Assembly (NCBI GenBank): GCA_965279075.1
Contig: CBDIHI010000007.1
Coordinates: 62,001 to 126,000, forward strand
Source of the DNA: SZAS-79 sp965279075
GTDB taxonomy: Bacteria > Pseudomonadota > Gammaproteobacteria > Burkholderiales > SG8-39
Reading direction: 5' to 3'
Length of the DNA stretch: 64,000 nt
The position numbers and the translations under genes were made by a program. Below are positions 51,182 through 62,142 of the stretch, one piece after another (position 1 is the stretch's first letter; every line of letters begins with the position of its first letter). The notes below the pieces were generated by a model. That model was not told the DNA's origin and ran no database searches. It worked only from the letters and a program-made list of their open reading frames with translations.

Positions 51182-51781
51182 CTAGCGCAGCCTGAACCGC
51201 ACGGGCAGCAGCGCCTCGCGTGGCGCGCTGGCCGGGAGCGTTCGCAACGTCCGCGCGGCGCGCACGGCGGCCTCGTCCAGGATCGCGTGGCCGCTGGAGG
51301 CCTCGACCCGCGCGGCGATGGCGTTGCCGGCCTCGTCGAGGAACAGCATCACCAGCACTTCGCCCTCCAGACCGCGGTCGATGGCTTCGAGCGGGTAGAG
51401 CAGCTCGCGGGCGACCTGGGCGCGGGCGGCGCGCGCCGCCTCGCCGGACAGCATCTGCACGCCGGTGGGTCGCGCCGCGGGCGCGGCGTCGGCCGGGCGG
51501 GTGAGGCGCCGGGCCGCGGGCGGCGGTGGGTTCGGGGCGGCGGCACGGGCCGCGGGCGCGGTATCCTCGGGGAGCCGCAGCACCGGCAGGGGGGGCGGAA
51601 CCGCCGGTGCCTCGGCGAGTCTCACTTTCAGGGCGGGTGCAGGCGGCGGCGCGAAGGGCGCAGGCAGCCGCAGTCCCGAGGCGAGCAGCGCCGCGTGCAG
51701 CGCGACGGATACGGCCAGCGCGCGCCACAGGCCGGGGTGGAAAGGAAAAGGAAGAGCGTTGGGAATCACGGTCAGGCCCAT
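51182..51781 (-). CDS. TonB-like energy transducer
   Basis: 199 residues: one N-terminal membrane helix (LWRALAVSVALHAALLASGL), a Pro/Ala-rich periplasmic linker, and a TonB C-terminal domain (GLEGEVLVMLFLDEAGNAIA, then ILDEAAVRAARTL). Couples proton-motive force from ExbB/ExbD to outer-membrane transport; those partners are not nearby. Start at 51781, so its first 23 bp overlap the first codons of the divergent ankyrin gene. Confidence 0.82.
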   Translation of the reverse strand: MGLTVIPNALPFPFHPGLWRALAVSVALHAALLASGLRLPAPFAPPPAPALKVRLAEAPAVPPPLPVLRLPEDTAPAARAAAPNPPPPAARRLTRPADAAPAARPTGVQMLSGEAARAARAQVARELLYPLEAIDRGLEGEVLVMLFLDEAGNAIAARVEASSGHAILDEAAVRAARTLRTLPASAPREALLPVRFRLR

Positions 51782-52868
51782 TCTAGCGACGATCCCCGCG
51801 GTCGCCCTCCTGCTGGCCCTCGCGCTGGCGTGGAGGCCCGCGCAGGCGCAGCTGCCGTGGGCGCAGGCGCAGCTGCCGTGGGCGCAGGCGCAGCTGCCGT
51901 GGGCGCAGGCGCAGCTGCCGTGGGATTTCCTGCTGAAGTCCAAGGGCCTGCCGGACGCGGTCGAGTTCGGCTCGCGCGTCGAGATGGGCGACCTCGACAA
52001 CGTGAAGGCGTGGCTCGACCGCGGCCTCGACCCGGATTTCACCGGCGACCGCGTCGGCACGGGCCTGATGATCGCCGCCTGGCAGGGCAACGTGCCGATG
52101 ATGGAGTTGTTCGCCGCGAAGGGCGCCGACATCAACCGCGCGAACTCGCTGGGCGAGCAGGCGCTGATGCACGCGGCCTGGCGCGGCAACCTGCCGGCCG
52201 TGCAGTGGCTGCTGGCCCGCGGCGCGGCGCTGAATCGCAGCAGCAAGCAGTGGACCGCGCTGCATTACGCCGCCTTCTCCGGCCACGACGAGGTGGTGCG
52301 GGTGCTGGTCGCGCGCGGCGCCGACCTCAATGCGCGCAGCCCCAACGGCTCCACGCCGCTGATGATGGCGGTCTACGAGGGCCGCGAGGACACGGCGAAG
52401 ACGCTGGTGCGGCTGGGTGCCGACCGCAAGGCGGTCAACGACAGCGGCGAGGCCGCGATGGACTGGGCCTTCAAGTACGAACGCGTGGCGATAGCCCGGG
52501 CGCTCGGCTCGATGCAGGAGTTCGCCGCGGCGGCCAACCGGCCCAAGGCGGAGTGGAAGCCCCCGCCGCGCTCGCTGCCGGTGACGCCCGAGCCGCCCGC
52601 GCCCGAGGTCGCCGCCGCTGCGCCGGACCCGGGCGCCGAACTGCGCGCGCAGATCCAGGACCTCGCGCGGATCCGCGCCGCGCTGGTCTCGCGCAGGATG
52701 AACAAGGAGGTCGCGCTCGTCGACCGCAAGATCGCGGCGCTGCGCTTCCGGCTCGCGAAGCCCGGGCCGGACTATCGCCGCCCTGCGGTGCTCGAGGTCA
52801 CGGCCGAGCGCAGGGCGCCGCAGCGGCAGGAAGTGCGCCTGCGCGCGGACCAGGACGCTTCGAAGTAG
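51759..52868 (+). CDS. Secreted ankyrin-repeat protein with heptad repeats
   Basis: 369 residues from a TTG at 51759 (GGAAGAG just upstream). A signal peptide (PAVALLLALALAWRPAQA) runs straight into four copies of a seven-residue unit around AQAQLPW. Five or six ankyrin repeats follow (for example GTGLMIAAWQGNVPMMELFA and WTALHYAAFSGHDEVVRVLV, about 80-260), then a Pro/Ala-rich linker and a helical tail. Probably a periplasmic protein-binding scaffold. The 5' end overlaps tonB head to head. Confidence 0.82.
   Translation: MGITVRPILATIPAVALLLALALAWRPAQAQLPWAQAQLPWAQAQLPWAQAQLPWDFLLKSKGLPDAVEFGSRVEMGDLDNVKAWLDRGLDPDFTGDRVGTGLMIAAWQGNVPMMELFAAKGADINRANSLGEQALMHAAWRGNLPAVQWLLARGAALNRSSKQWTALHYAAFSGHDEVVRVLVARGADLNARSPNGSTPLMMAVYEGREDTAKTLVRLGADRKAVNDSGEAAMDWAFKYERVAIARALGSMQEFAAAANRPKAEWKPPPRSLPVTPEPPAPEVAAAAPDPGAELRAQIQDLARIRAALVSRRMNKEVALVDRKIAALRFRLAKPGPDYRRPAVLEVTAERRAPQRQEVRLRADQDASK
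51840..51923 (+). repeat. Four perfect 21-bp tandem repeats
   Basis: GCGCAGGCGCAGCTGCCGTGG occurs four times without a mismatch, in frame, in the ankyrin gene. Each unit encodes AQAQLPW. Perfect identity indicates recent expansion by replication slippage, so the copy number may vary between strains. Confidence 0.95.
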
Positions 52869-52918
52869 CCGGCCCCCCCAACAACCCACTCCACCCACCC
52901 TCCCGGGATCGCACCGCC

Positions 52919-54403
52919 ATGCATATCGTCATTGCCCAGATGAAGCACGAGACCAACACCTTTTCGCCGGTGCCCACGCCCATCCAGCGGTTCGCGGTCG
53001 GCACGCCGATGCCGCACGAGGGCGAGGCGGGCATCAAGGCCCTGCGCGGCACGGGCTCGGCGATCGGCGCCTTCATCGAGCTGGCGGAAAAGGCCGGCGC
53101 GAAGCTCACGCTGCCGGTGGCGGGCAGCGCGTGGCCCAGCGGCCCGGTCGAGGACGCGGCTTTCGAGTACATGGCGGGACGCATCTGCGACGCGGTGGCG
53201 AAACGCAGTACTCCCCACGTCGACGCCATCCTGCTCGACCTGCACGGGGCCATGGTCACGCAGAGCCTCGAGGACGGCGAGGGCGAACTGCTCGCCCGTG
53301 TGCGCAAGCTCGCGCCGAAGACGCCGATCGGCGTGGCCCTCGACATGCACACCAACCTGTACCCGGCCATCGCCGCGAACGCGGACGTCATCGCCGGCTA
53401 CCAGACCTATCCGCACGTCGACGTCCACGAAACGGGCCTGCGCGCCGGCCGCGCGCTGTTCGCGATGCTCGAGGGGCGCGCGAAGCCTTCCATGGCCTGG
53501 GGCCAGCGGCCGATGCTGCCGCACGTGATGCGCCAGTCCAGCCTCGACTCGCCCAATCGCGAGATCCAGGCGCGCTGCATCGAAATGGAAAAGCAGGGCG
53601 CGCTGTGCGCGAGCCTCTTCGTGGGCTTTCCCCACGCCGACATCGTGAACGCGGGGCTCTCGGCGGTGGTCGTCACCGACAACGACCCTGCGCTCGCGCG
53701 TCGCTGGTGCGACGAGCTGCTCGACAGGGCCTGGGACAGCCGCGCGCAGTGGGTCTACGAAGTCGAGCCGCTGGAGAAGTCGTTCGCCCGCGCGCGCCAG
53801 ATGCAGGCCCGCCCGGTCGTGCTGCTCGACCACTACGACAACGCGGCCTCGGGCGGCACGATGGACACGATGGCGGTGCTGGAGGGGATCCTCGAGGCCG
53901 GGCTGGAGGACGTGGCGGCGTTCGCGATCTACGACCCGGAGGCCGTCCGCGAGATGCGGATGGTCGGCGTGGGGGCGCGCATCACGCTGCCGCTGGGCGG
54001 AAAACTGGCGATGCCCAGCCTCGGGTTGCAGGGAAAGCCGCTGATGGTGAGCGGCACGGTGAAGAACCTCAGCAACGGCCAGTTCAGGAACCGCGGGCCG
54101 ATGTCGAAGGGCGTACTGATGGACATGGGCCCGACCGCGGTGCTGGACACGGGGCGTGTGGAGATCGTCGTGATCTCCCGCCAGCAGGAGCCGAACGACC
54201 TCGAGTGCTTCGCCTCGCAGGGCATCGACCCGGCGGCGAAAAAATACCTCATGCTGAAGAGCCGCGTGCACTGGCGCGCGGGCTTCGGCGACCTGGCGAA
54301 GGCCACCGTGGAGTGCGCCGGCACCGGGGTCTGCACCTCCGACTACGGGGTGCTGGACTTCAGGAAGGTCCGCCGGCCGATCTACCCGCTCGACCGGATC
54401 TGA
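52919..54403 (+). CDS. M81-family metallopeptidase (MlrC-like)
   Basis: 494 residues. Family features: IVIAQMKHETNTFSPVPTPI, AILLDLHGAMVTQSLEDGEG, ALDMHTNLYPAI (metal-binding Asp and His), YPHVDVHETGLRAG and LLDHYDNAASGGTMDTMAVL. MlrC is named for the last step of microcystin breakdown, but most members have unknown physiological substrates. Start at 52919; no strong ribosome site. Ends convergent with the Xre gene. Confidence 0.9.
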   Translation: MHIVIAQMKHETNTFSPVPTPIQRFAVGTPMPHEGEAGIKALRGTGSAIGAFIELAEKAGAKLTLPVAGSAWPSGPVEDAAFEYMAGRICDAVAKRSTPHVDAILLDLHGAMVTQSLEDGEGELLARVRKLAPKTPIGVALDMHTNLYPAIAANADVIAGYQTYPHVDVHETGLRAGRALFAMLEGRAKPSMAWGQRPMLPHVMRQSSLDSPNREIQARCIEMEKQGALCASLFVGFPHADIVNAGLSAVVVTDNDPALARRWCDELLDRAWDSRAQWVYEVEPLEKSFARARQMQARPVVLLDHYDNAASGGTMDTMAVLEGILEAGLEDVAAFAIYDPEAVREMRMVGVGARITLPLGGKLAMPSLGLQGKPLMVSGTVKNLSNGQFRNRGPMSKGVLMDMGPTAVLDTGRVEIVVISRQQEPNDLECFASQGIDPAAKKYLMLKSRVHWRAGFGDLAKATVECAGTGVCTSDYGVLDFRKVRRPIYPLDRI

Positions 54404-54406
54404 AAC

Positions 54407-54673
54407 TCAATCCTTGCCGTAGGGTCTTACCGCACGCAGGTCCACTTTCAGGCCGATCCCTTCGGCGGCGTCGACCAGGCGGTCGAGGCTGAAGGCGTCG
54501 TAGTCGTTGCACAGGCGGCTGGTCTGGGCGATCGACAAGCCCATGAAGTCCGCGGCGTCGCTGCGGGTGATGTCGAGTTCCTCGATGCGGTGCTGGATGC
54601 GCTGGCGCAGCAGGGTGCGCAGTTTGGAGCTGGGGGGGATTTTCGCTTTTGCCTTTGTTTTCGCTTTTGCCAC
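54407..54673 (-). CDS. Orphan Xre-type antitoxin-like regulator
   Basis: 88 residues from GTG 54673, with GAAGGAG upstream; ATGs at 54700 and 54709 are alternatives. A Lys/Ala N-terminus is followed by RIEELDITRSDAADFMGLSI and AQTSRLCNDYDAFSLDRLVD, an HTH like those of HigA/MbcA antitoxins. No toxin gene adjoins it. It may be a solitary regulator or the survivor of a decayed module. Confidence 0.75.
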   Translation of the reverse strand: MAKAKTKAKAKIPPSSKLRTLLRQRIQHRIEELDITRSDAADFMGLSIAQTSRLCNDYDAFSLDRLVDAAEGIGLKVDLRAVRPYGKD

Positions 54674-54798
54674 GGTGGTGCTCCTTCGATTGCGTGTCAT
54701 TCCCGGCATGCTACGCCGAACGGGGCCCTTGGGGGAAGTTGGAAAGTGCAATGAATCATGCGCGTTTGCCGGCATTGCGAAATTTGCATAGCCCTGCG

Positions 54799-54815
54799 GT
54801 TTGTACGGCAAACCT
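54799..54815. repeat. Inverted repeat upstream of the heat-shock promoter
   Basis: GGTTTG-N5-CAAACC, 6-bp perfect arms, ends 9 bp before the sigma-32-like -35. Could be an operator or the Xre-gene control site, as it lies between the divergent genes. Confidence 0.35.
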
Positions 54816-54824
54816 GACAGGGGC

Positions 54825-54852
54825 TTGAATCGCGGCGCGCAGCCCCCAACTG
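54825..54852 (+). promoter_or_regulatory. Sigma-32-type heat-shock promoter for hsp20-lon
   Basis: CTTGAA (54825-54830), a 14-bp spacer, then CCCCAACT (54845-54852) match the RpoH consensus CTTGAAA / CCCCATNT. The genes that follow are classic heat-shock functions. Transcription would begin at about 54857-54860, right at the annotated ATG. Confidence 0.6.
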
Positions 54853-54858
54853 CGGCGC

Positions 54859-55277
54859 ATGAGATCGCGGGACATCAGCAACTTCATGTGGGGCGAGGCG
54901 CTCGCGCTCCTCGGCCAGGCCGAGCGGCTGGAGCGGGCGTTCTATCGCCCGCCCGGCGCAAAAACAGAACGCGGATGGGAGCCGCCGGTGGACGTGGTGG
55001 AGTCCTCGGAGGCGGTGTTCGTGCATGTCGCGCTGCCGGGCGTCGCCGCCGACGCCATCGTGGTGGGCCTCGAGCCCGGCGCGGTGACGGTGTCGGCGGT
55101 GCGCGAGTTCCCGGTCACGGCCCGCGGCGCGCGCCTGCACCGCATCGAGATCCCCTACGGCCGGTTCCAGCGCCGTGTCCCGCTGGACCTCGAGTCCCTC
55201 GAGCCCGCGGGGCGATCCTACATCGACGGCTGCCTGACCCTCGCTTTCCGCAAAACCGCAGTGCAGGAGTGGAAGAA

Positions 55278-55281
<4 letters not shown>
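54859..55281 (+). CDS. Small heat-shock protein, Hsp20/alpha-crystallin family
   Basis: 140 residues. Alpha-crystallin domain from about residue 43: WEPPVDVVESSEAVFVHVAL, PGVAADAIVVGLEPGAVTV, and RIEIPYGRFQRRVPLDL. ATP-independent holdase. If the sigma-32 promoter start point is right, the ATG at 54859 would be nearly leaderless; the ATG at 54886 (MWGEALALL) is the alternative. Stop overlaps the lon start (ATGA). Confidence 0.85.
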
Positions 55282-57665
<2,384 letters not shown>

Positions 57666-57668
57666 ACC

Positions 57669-58229
57669 ATGACCCTCGAAGAACGTGAGAACCTCACGCG
57701 GTTCCTGCAACTGCTGGTGCAGGCGCAAGCCGGCCCCAAGGATGGCGATGCGCAGGCCCTGATCCATGAGGCGGTCGCGCGCCAGCCCGATGCGGCTTAC
57801 CTGCTGGTGCAGCGCGTGATGCAGCTAGAGCACGCCCTCAAGGAGGCGACGCAGCCGAAGACCGGTTTCGTGGGCGACGCCAACGCCTGGGGCCGCGCGC
57901 CTGCGACCCAGCCTGCAGCCCCCGTTCCGGTGCAGATGCAGCACGCGCCGGCCGCGCCCGCGAGCCGCTGGGGTTCCGGGCTGCTGGGCACGCTCGCCAT
58001 GACGGCAGGCGGCGTGGTCGCCGGGTCGCTGCTCGCGCAGGGCATCGGCAGCCTGTTCGGCCACCATGACGACGCACCCGATCGCACTGCACCCGATCGA
58101 TCGGCGATCCCGCCGGGCGGCGGCACGCTCGTCGACACGGACTACGGTGCGAGCGCCAACGACGACGCGGACGGCGGGTACGTCGCCGAGGACTTCGACG
58201 ACGGCGGCGACCCCGGCAGCGTGGGCTGA
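57669..58229 (+). CDS. DUF2076-family protein
   Basis: 186 residues: helical N-terminus (LEERENLTRFLQLLVQAQAG, then RVMQLEHALKEA), an Ala/Pro-rich linker, a Gly-rich hydrophobic segment (LLGTLAMTAGGVVAGSLLAQ) and an acidic, disordered tail. Matches DUF2076, a family of proposed membrane-linked stress proteins. It starts 3 bp after lon, so it belongs to the heat-shock operon. The 209-bp gap that follows has no recognisable gene or clear terminator. Confidence 0.8.
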   Translation: MTLEERENLTRFLQLLVQAQAGPKDGDAQALIHEAVARQPDAAYLLVQRVMQLEHALKEATQPKTGFVGDANAWGRAPATQPAAPVPVQMQHAPAAPASRWGSGLLGTLAMTAGGVVAGSLLAQGIGSLFGHHDDAPDRTAPDRSAIPPGGGTLVDTDYGASANDDADGGYVAEDFDDGGDPGSVG

Positions 58230-58438
58230 GCGGCTGCTTCACTTGGGGCCGCGGTGCGAAACGCGCCCTTCGGCCGGGGCGGGTTTGGCTTACAGTAGCC
58301 ACCATGCGATCCCATTCCCGGTGGCCAGATTTTTGCTTCGGTGGCGCATGGCACTTGCATTCAAACCCACCACCCGCTGCGCGCCCCATTGGCCCACACG
58401 CTCGACGCGAAGCTGGTGGAAAAATACAAGGTGAACTG

Positions 58439-59407
58439 ATGCGTCCTTCCGTTCGAGCAGTCATTGGTGCATGCCTGCTGTGCGTGGCGCACCTCGCGTT
58501 TGCGCAAGGCTACCCGGCCAAGCCGGTGAAGATCGTCGCGGGCTTCCCGCCCGGTGGCGCGGCCGACCTGCTCGCGCGGGTGATGGCCGACAAGCTCGCC
58601 GCGGCGATGGGGCAGCCCTTCGTCGTCGAGAACCGGCCCGGCGCGGGCGGCACCATAGGCGCGGACGCGGTGGCGAAAGCCGCCCCCGACGGGTACACGC
58701 TGCTGCTGGCCGTCACCGCCAGCCAGACCATCGCGCCTTCGATCTACAAGTCGCTGCCCTACGATTCGGCGAAGGACTTCAAGCCGGTGGCGCTGGTGGC
58801 GACGATCCCGGTCACGCTGGTGGTGCATCCTGCCGTGCCCGCGACCACCGCGCGCGAACTCGTGGCGGTCGCAAAGGCGGCCGCCTCGCCCATGCAGTTC
58901 GCCTCCAGCGGCAGCGGCGCGATCCCGCACCTCGCGGGCGAACTGTTCCAGTTGTCGCAGGGCGTGAAGCTCGTGCACGTGCCGTACAAAGGCGCGCCGC
59001 TGGCAATGTCCGACCTCCTGTCCGGCCGGGTGCAGCTGATGTTCGACAACCTGCCGACGGTGCTCGGCCACATCCGCTCGGGCAAGCTGCGTGCGCTCGC
59101 GGTCGCGGGCGCGAAGCGCGCCCGTGCCCTGCCGGACCTGCCTACGCTGGCGGAAGCGGGCATCCCGAACGTGGAAGTCGGATCGTGGTTCGGCGTGCTC
59201 GCGCCCGGTGCGACGCCCGATACTGTCGTGGGGGCGCTCTCGCGCGAGATCGCGAAGGCGGTCGCTGCCGACGACGCAAAAGCGCGCATGGATGCGATGG
59301 GCGCCGAGCCTGCCTACCTCGCGCCGGACGAGTTCGCAAAGCTCATCCGTGCAGACACCGAGAAATGGGCGAAGCTGGTCAAGGCGACCGGCGCCCGGGC
59401 CGATTGA
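58439..59407 (+). CDS. Bug/TctC-type solute-binding protein, aromatic operon
   Basis: 322 residues; signal peptide AVIGACLLCVAHLAFAQ. Bug signatures: VKIVAGFPPGGAADLLARVM, PFVVENRPGAGGTIGADAVA and MQFASSGSGAIPHLAGELFQ. AAGGTGA precedes the ATG at 58439. The dioxygenase beta gene starts 2 bp after its stop, so it probably captures the aromatic acid that the enzyme attacks. Confidence 0.93.
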   Translation: MRPSVRAVIGACLLCVAHLAFAQGYPAKPVKIVAGFPPGGAADLLARVMADKLAAAMGQPFVVENRPGAGGTIGADAVAKAAPDGYTLLLAVTASQTIAPSIYKSLPYDSAKDFKPVALVATIPVTLVVHPAVPATTARELVAVAKAAASPMQFASSGSGAIPHLAGELFQLSQGVKLVHVPYKGAPLAMSDLLSGRVQLMFDNLPTVLGHIRSGKLRALAVAGAKRARALPDLPTLAEAGIPNVEVGSWFGVLAPGATPDTVVGALSREIAKAVAADDAKARMDAMGAEPAYLAPDEFAKLIRADTEKWAKLVKATGARAD

Positions 59408-59409
59408 GC

Positions 59410-59874
59410 ATGGGTCGGGCCCTCGATGTGGTCAACGCACTGCTTGCGGACTACTGTGCACACCTCGACGCCGACCGTCTCGAGGCCTGGTGCGGGTTGT
59501 TTGCCGAAGAAAGCAGCTACCGCATCGTGCCGCGCGAGAACCGCGTGCAGGGCCTGCCCGCCGCGATCCTGCACCTCGCGAACCGGCGCATGATCCAGGA
59601 TCGCGTCACCGTGCTGCGTACGGCGGCGGTCTACAACATCCACGTGGACCGCCACATGGTGAGCGCCGTGCGCATCCTGGAGGAAACCGGGACCGCCGCG
59701 AAGTACGAGGCGAATTTCTGCGTCTACCAGTCCGACCAGGAAGGACGCACGAAGCTCTTCTGTGCCGGGATGTACGAGGGAGTGGTTGCGCTGGGCGCGG
59801 GGCCGCTGTTCACCCGGCAGGCCGCGATCGTGGATACGTTCTCGATCCCGGCCCTGCTGGCCGTCCCCATCTAG
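59410..59874 (+). CDS. Aromatic ring-hydroxylating dioxygenase, beta subunit
   Basis: 154 residues of the SnoaL-like NTF2 fold of dioxygenase small subunits: VNALLADYCAHLDADRLEAW, CGLFAEESSYRIVPRENRVQ and YNIHVDRHMVSAVRILEETG. It gives structure to the alpha3beta3 oxygenase and has no cofactor. It precedes the alpha gene, the reverse of the common alpha-beta order. Confidence 0.88.
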   Translation: MGRALDVVNALLADYCAHLDADRLEAWCGLFAEESSYRIVPRENRVQGLPAAILHLANRRMIQDRVTVLRTAAVYNIHVDRHMVSAVRILEETGTAAKYEANFCVYQSDQEGRTKLFCAGMYEGVVALGAGPLFTRQAAIVDTFSIPALLAVPI

Positions 59875-59883
59875 GCGCTCGTC

Positions 59884-61149
59884 ATGCCCGCGATCACCGA
59901 CGAATTGAAGTCCCTCTGGACGCGCGACGACTACTCGCGCATCCCTTACCGCTACTACCACGACCCGGCCCTCTACCAGGAGGAGCTCGAGCGGATCTTC
60001 CGCGGGCCGACCTGGTCGTACCTGTGCCTCGAAGCCGAGATCCCGGCCGCGGGCGACTACCGCACCACCTTCGTGGGCGAAACGCCGGTCGTCGTGACGA
60101 GGAAGGACGACGGCGACGTGGCCGCGTTCGTGAACCGGTGCGGGCATCGCGGCGCGATCGTGCGCCGCGAAGCGTTCGGCAACGCGAAGGAACACATCTG
60201 CGTCTACCACAGGTGGTCCTACGCGCAGGACGGCAGCCTGACGGGCGTGCCGTTCCGGCGCGGCGTCGGCGGCAAGGGGGGGATGCCGGACGATTTCGAC
60301 CCGAAGCAGCACGGGATGCAGAAGATTACGGTGCGCTCCATCCGCGGCGTGGTGTTCGGGACGTTCGTCGCCGGTGCCGAGCCCCTGGAGGACTACCTTG
60401 GCCCGGTGATGGTCGCGCATGTCGAACGCCTGATGCACAAGCCCATCCGCATCCTCGGCTACCAGCGCCAGACCGTGTACGGCAACTGGAAGCTCTACAT
60501 GGAGAACGTGCGCGATTCGTACCACGGGGGGCTGCTGCACGAGTTCCAGAATACATTCGGGATCAGCCGCGTCACGCAGGTGGGCGGTGCACGCATGGAT
60601 GCGAAGCACCGCCACCACATCACCTACAGCAGTGCGAAGGAAGCCCAGGAGGGCGTGCAGGCGCACCGCGATGCCGGCGTGGCCAACGACCGCCTGCGGC
60701 TCGCCGACGGGAGCCTCCTCGAGTACACGCCGGAGTTCGCCGACGGGCAGCAACTGACGATCTCCTCGGTATTCCCGAACGCGGTCTTCCAGCAGATCCG
60801 CAACTGCCTCGCGACGCGCCAGCTGCGCCCGCGGGGCGTCGACGAGTTCGACCTCGTGTTCACCATCTACGGCTATGCCGACGACACGCCGGAGATGACC
60901 GAGCTTCGCCTCGCGCAATCGAACATGATCGGGCCGGCCGGCTACATCTCCATGGAGGACGGCGAGGCGATCGAGATCGTCCATCGCGCCACGAAGGGCG
61001 AGCGTGCGACCGGCGGGCTGCTCGAAATGGGCGGCCTCGGGCCGATTCCGGACGAGATCCGTTTTCGCACCTCGGAGGTTTCGATCCGGGGATTCTGGTC
61101 CTACTACGCAGCACTGATGAACATGCAACCCGGGGACACGCCACGATGA
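59884..61149 (+). CDS. Aromatic ring-hydroxylating dioxygenase, alpha subunit (Rieske)
   Basis: 421 residues. Rieske [2Fe-2S] site C86-x-H88 and C106-x2-H109 (RCGHRG, CVYHRW). Mononuclear iron site in NVRDSYHGGLLHEF (D211, H214, H219). Closest by eye to anthranilate/salicylate/terephthalate-type oxygenases that act on aromatic acids. It needs an electron-transfer reductase, which is not in the window. Followed by a Bug gene with an ATGA overlap. Confidence 0.92.
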   Translation: MPAITDELKSLWTRDDYSRIPYRYYHDPALYQEELERIFRGPTWSYLCLEAEIPAAGDYRTTFVGETPVVVTRKDDGDVAAFVNRCGHRGAIVRREAFGNAKEHICVYHRWSYAQDGSLTGVPFRRGVGGKGGMPDDFDPKQHGMQKITVRSIRGVVFGTFVAGAEPLEDYLGPVMVAHVERLMHKPIRILGYQRQTVYGNWKLYMENVRDSYHGGLLHEFQNTFGISRVTQVGGARMDAKHRHHITYSSAKEAQEGVQAHRDAGVANDRLRLADGSLLEYTPEFADGQQLTISSVFPNAVFQQIRNCLATRQLRPRGVDEFDLVFTIYGYADDTPEMTELRLAQSNMIGPAGYISMEDGEAIEIVHRATKGERATGGLLEMGGLGPIPDEIRFRTSEVSIRGFWSYYAALMNMQPGDTPR

Positions 61150-62120
61150 GACTTGCAGCAACATTCCTGATCTGGCTGGGCCTCGCCCCGGCCGCGCCTT
61201 TTGCGCTTGCGCAGGCGCCTTATCCTTCCAAGCCGGTAAGGATTATCGTTCCCTACCCCGCGGGCGGGTACTACGACGTATCCTCCCGCGTGCTCGGGCA
61301 GAAGTTCTCGGAGGCGCTGGGCCAGCCCTTCGTCGTCGAGAACCGGCCGGGTGCGAACGCCATCGTCGGCACCGAGTTCACCGCGAAGTCGGCTCCGGAC
61401 GGCTACACGATCATGATGGGCGGCATCGGCCCGCACGCGATCAATTCGAGCCTGTACCCGAAGCTTTCCTACGACCCGGTGAAGGATTTCGCGCCGGTGA
61501 TCCTCGTGTCGATGACGCCGAACGCGCTCGTGGCCCATCCGGGCTTTCCGGCGACGTCGGTGAAGGCGCTCGTGGAACTCGCCCGCGCACAGCCTGGGAA
61601 GATCAACTATGCGTCCAACGGCTCGGGCAGCTCCGTGCATCTCTGCGCGGAACTGCTCGGCACGGTGACCGGGGTGAAGTTCAACCATGTGCCGTTCAAG
61701 GGCAGCGCGCCGGCCATCACTGCGACGCTGGGCGGGCAGACGTCCTTTGCCTTTGCGACCGCCGGCGACGTGCTTGCCCACATCCGCGGTGGCAAGCTGC
61801 GTGCGCTCGCCGTGACGAGCGCCAAACGCATCCCGGCCCTGGCGGACACGCCGACGATGATCGAAGCGGGTGTGCCAGGCTACGAGGCGACGGCGTGGTT
61901 CGCCCTGTTCGCGCCCGCGGGCACGCCGCGCGAGATCGTCGCGAAGCTGAATGCCGTGGCCGGCAGGGCGCTCGAGACCGAGGAGGTGCGCGAGCGCCTC
62001 GCCCCGCAGGGTTCGGCGGAACTGACCGGCGGGACGCCCGAAGCCCTCGGGAATCTCGTAAAGTCCGAAATCGCCAAATGGTCGAAGGTGGTGCGGGAGT
62101 CCGGCGCCACCGCCGATTGA
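61146..62120 (+). CDS. Bug/TctC-type solute-binding protein, aromatic operon (second)
   Basis: 324 residues; signal peptide LAATFLIWLGLAPAAPFALA. Bug signatures: VRIIVPYPAGGYYDVSSRVL, PFVVENRPGANAIVGTEFTA and INYASNGSGSSVHLCAELLG. ATG 61146 overlaps the alpha-subunit stop. Two different Bug proteins in one operon suggest two related substrates or high-affinity capture of one. Confidence 0.93.
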   Translation: MRLAATFLIWLGLAPAAPFALAQAPYPSKPVRIIVPYPAGGYYDVSSRVLGQKFSEALGQPFVVENRPGANAIVGTEFTAKSAPDGYTIMMGGIGPHAINSSLYPKLSYDPVKDFAPVILVSMTPNALVAHPGFPATSVKALVELARAQPGKINYASNGSGSSVHLCAELLGTVTGVKFNHVPFKGSAPAITATLGGQTSFAFATAGDVLAHIRGGKLRALAVTSAKRIPALADTPTMIEAGVPGYEATAWFALFAPAGTPREIVAKLNAVAGRALETEEVRERLAPQGSAELTGGTPEALGNLVKSEIAKWSKVVRESGATAD

Positions 62121-62142
62121 TCAACCCCGCAAGGAGAACCCC

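Noticed and set aside
51840..51923. CRISPR-like array
   Set aside because: The four 21-bp units are contiguous without spacers and encode AQAQLPW in frame; it is a coding tandem repeat.
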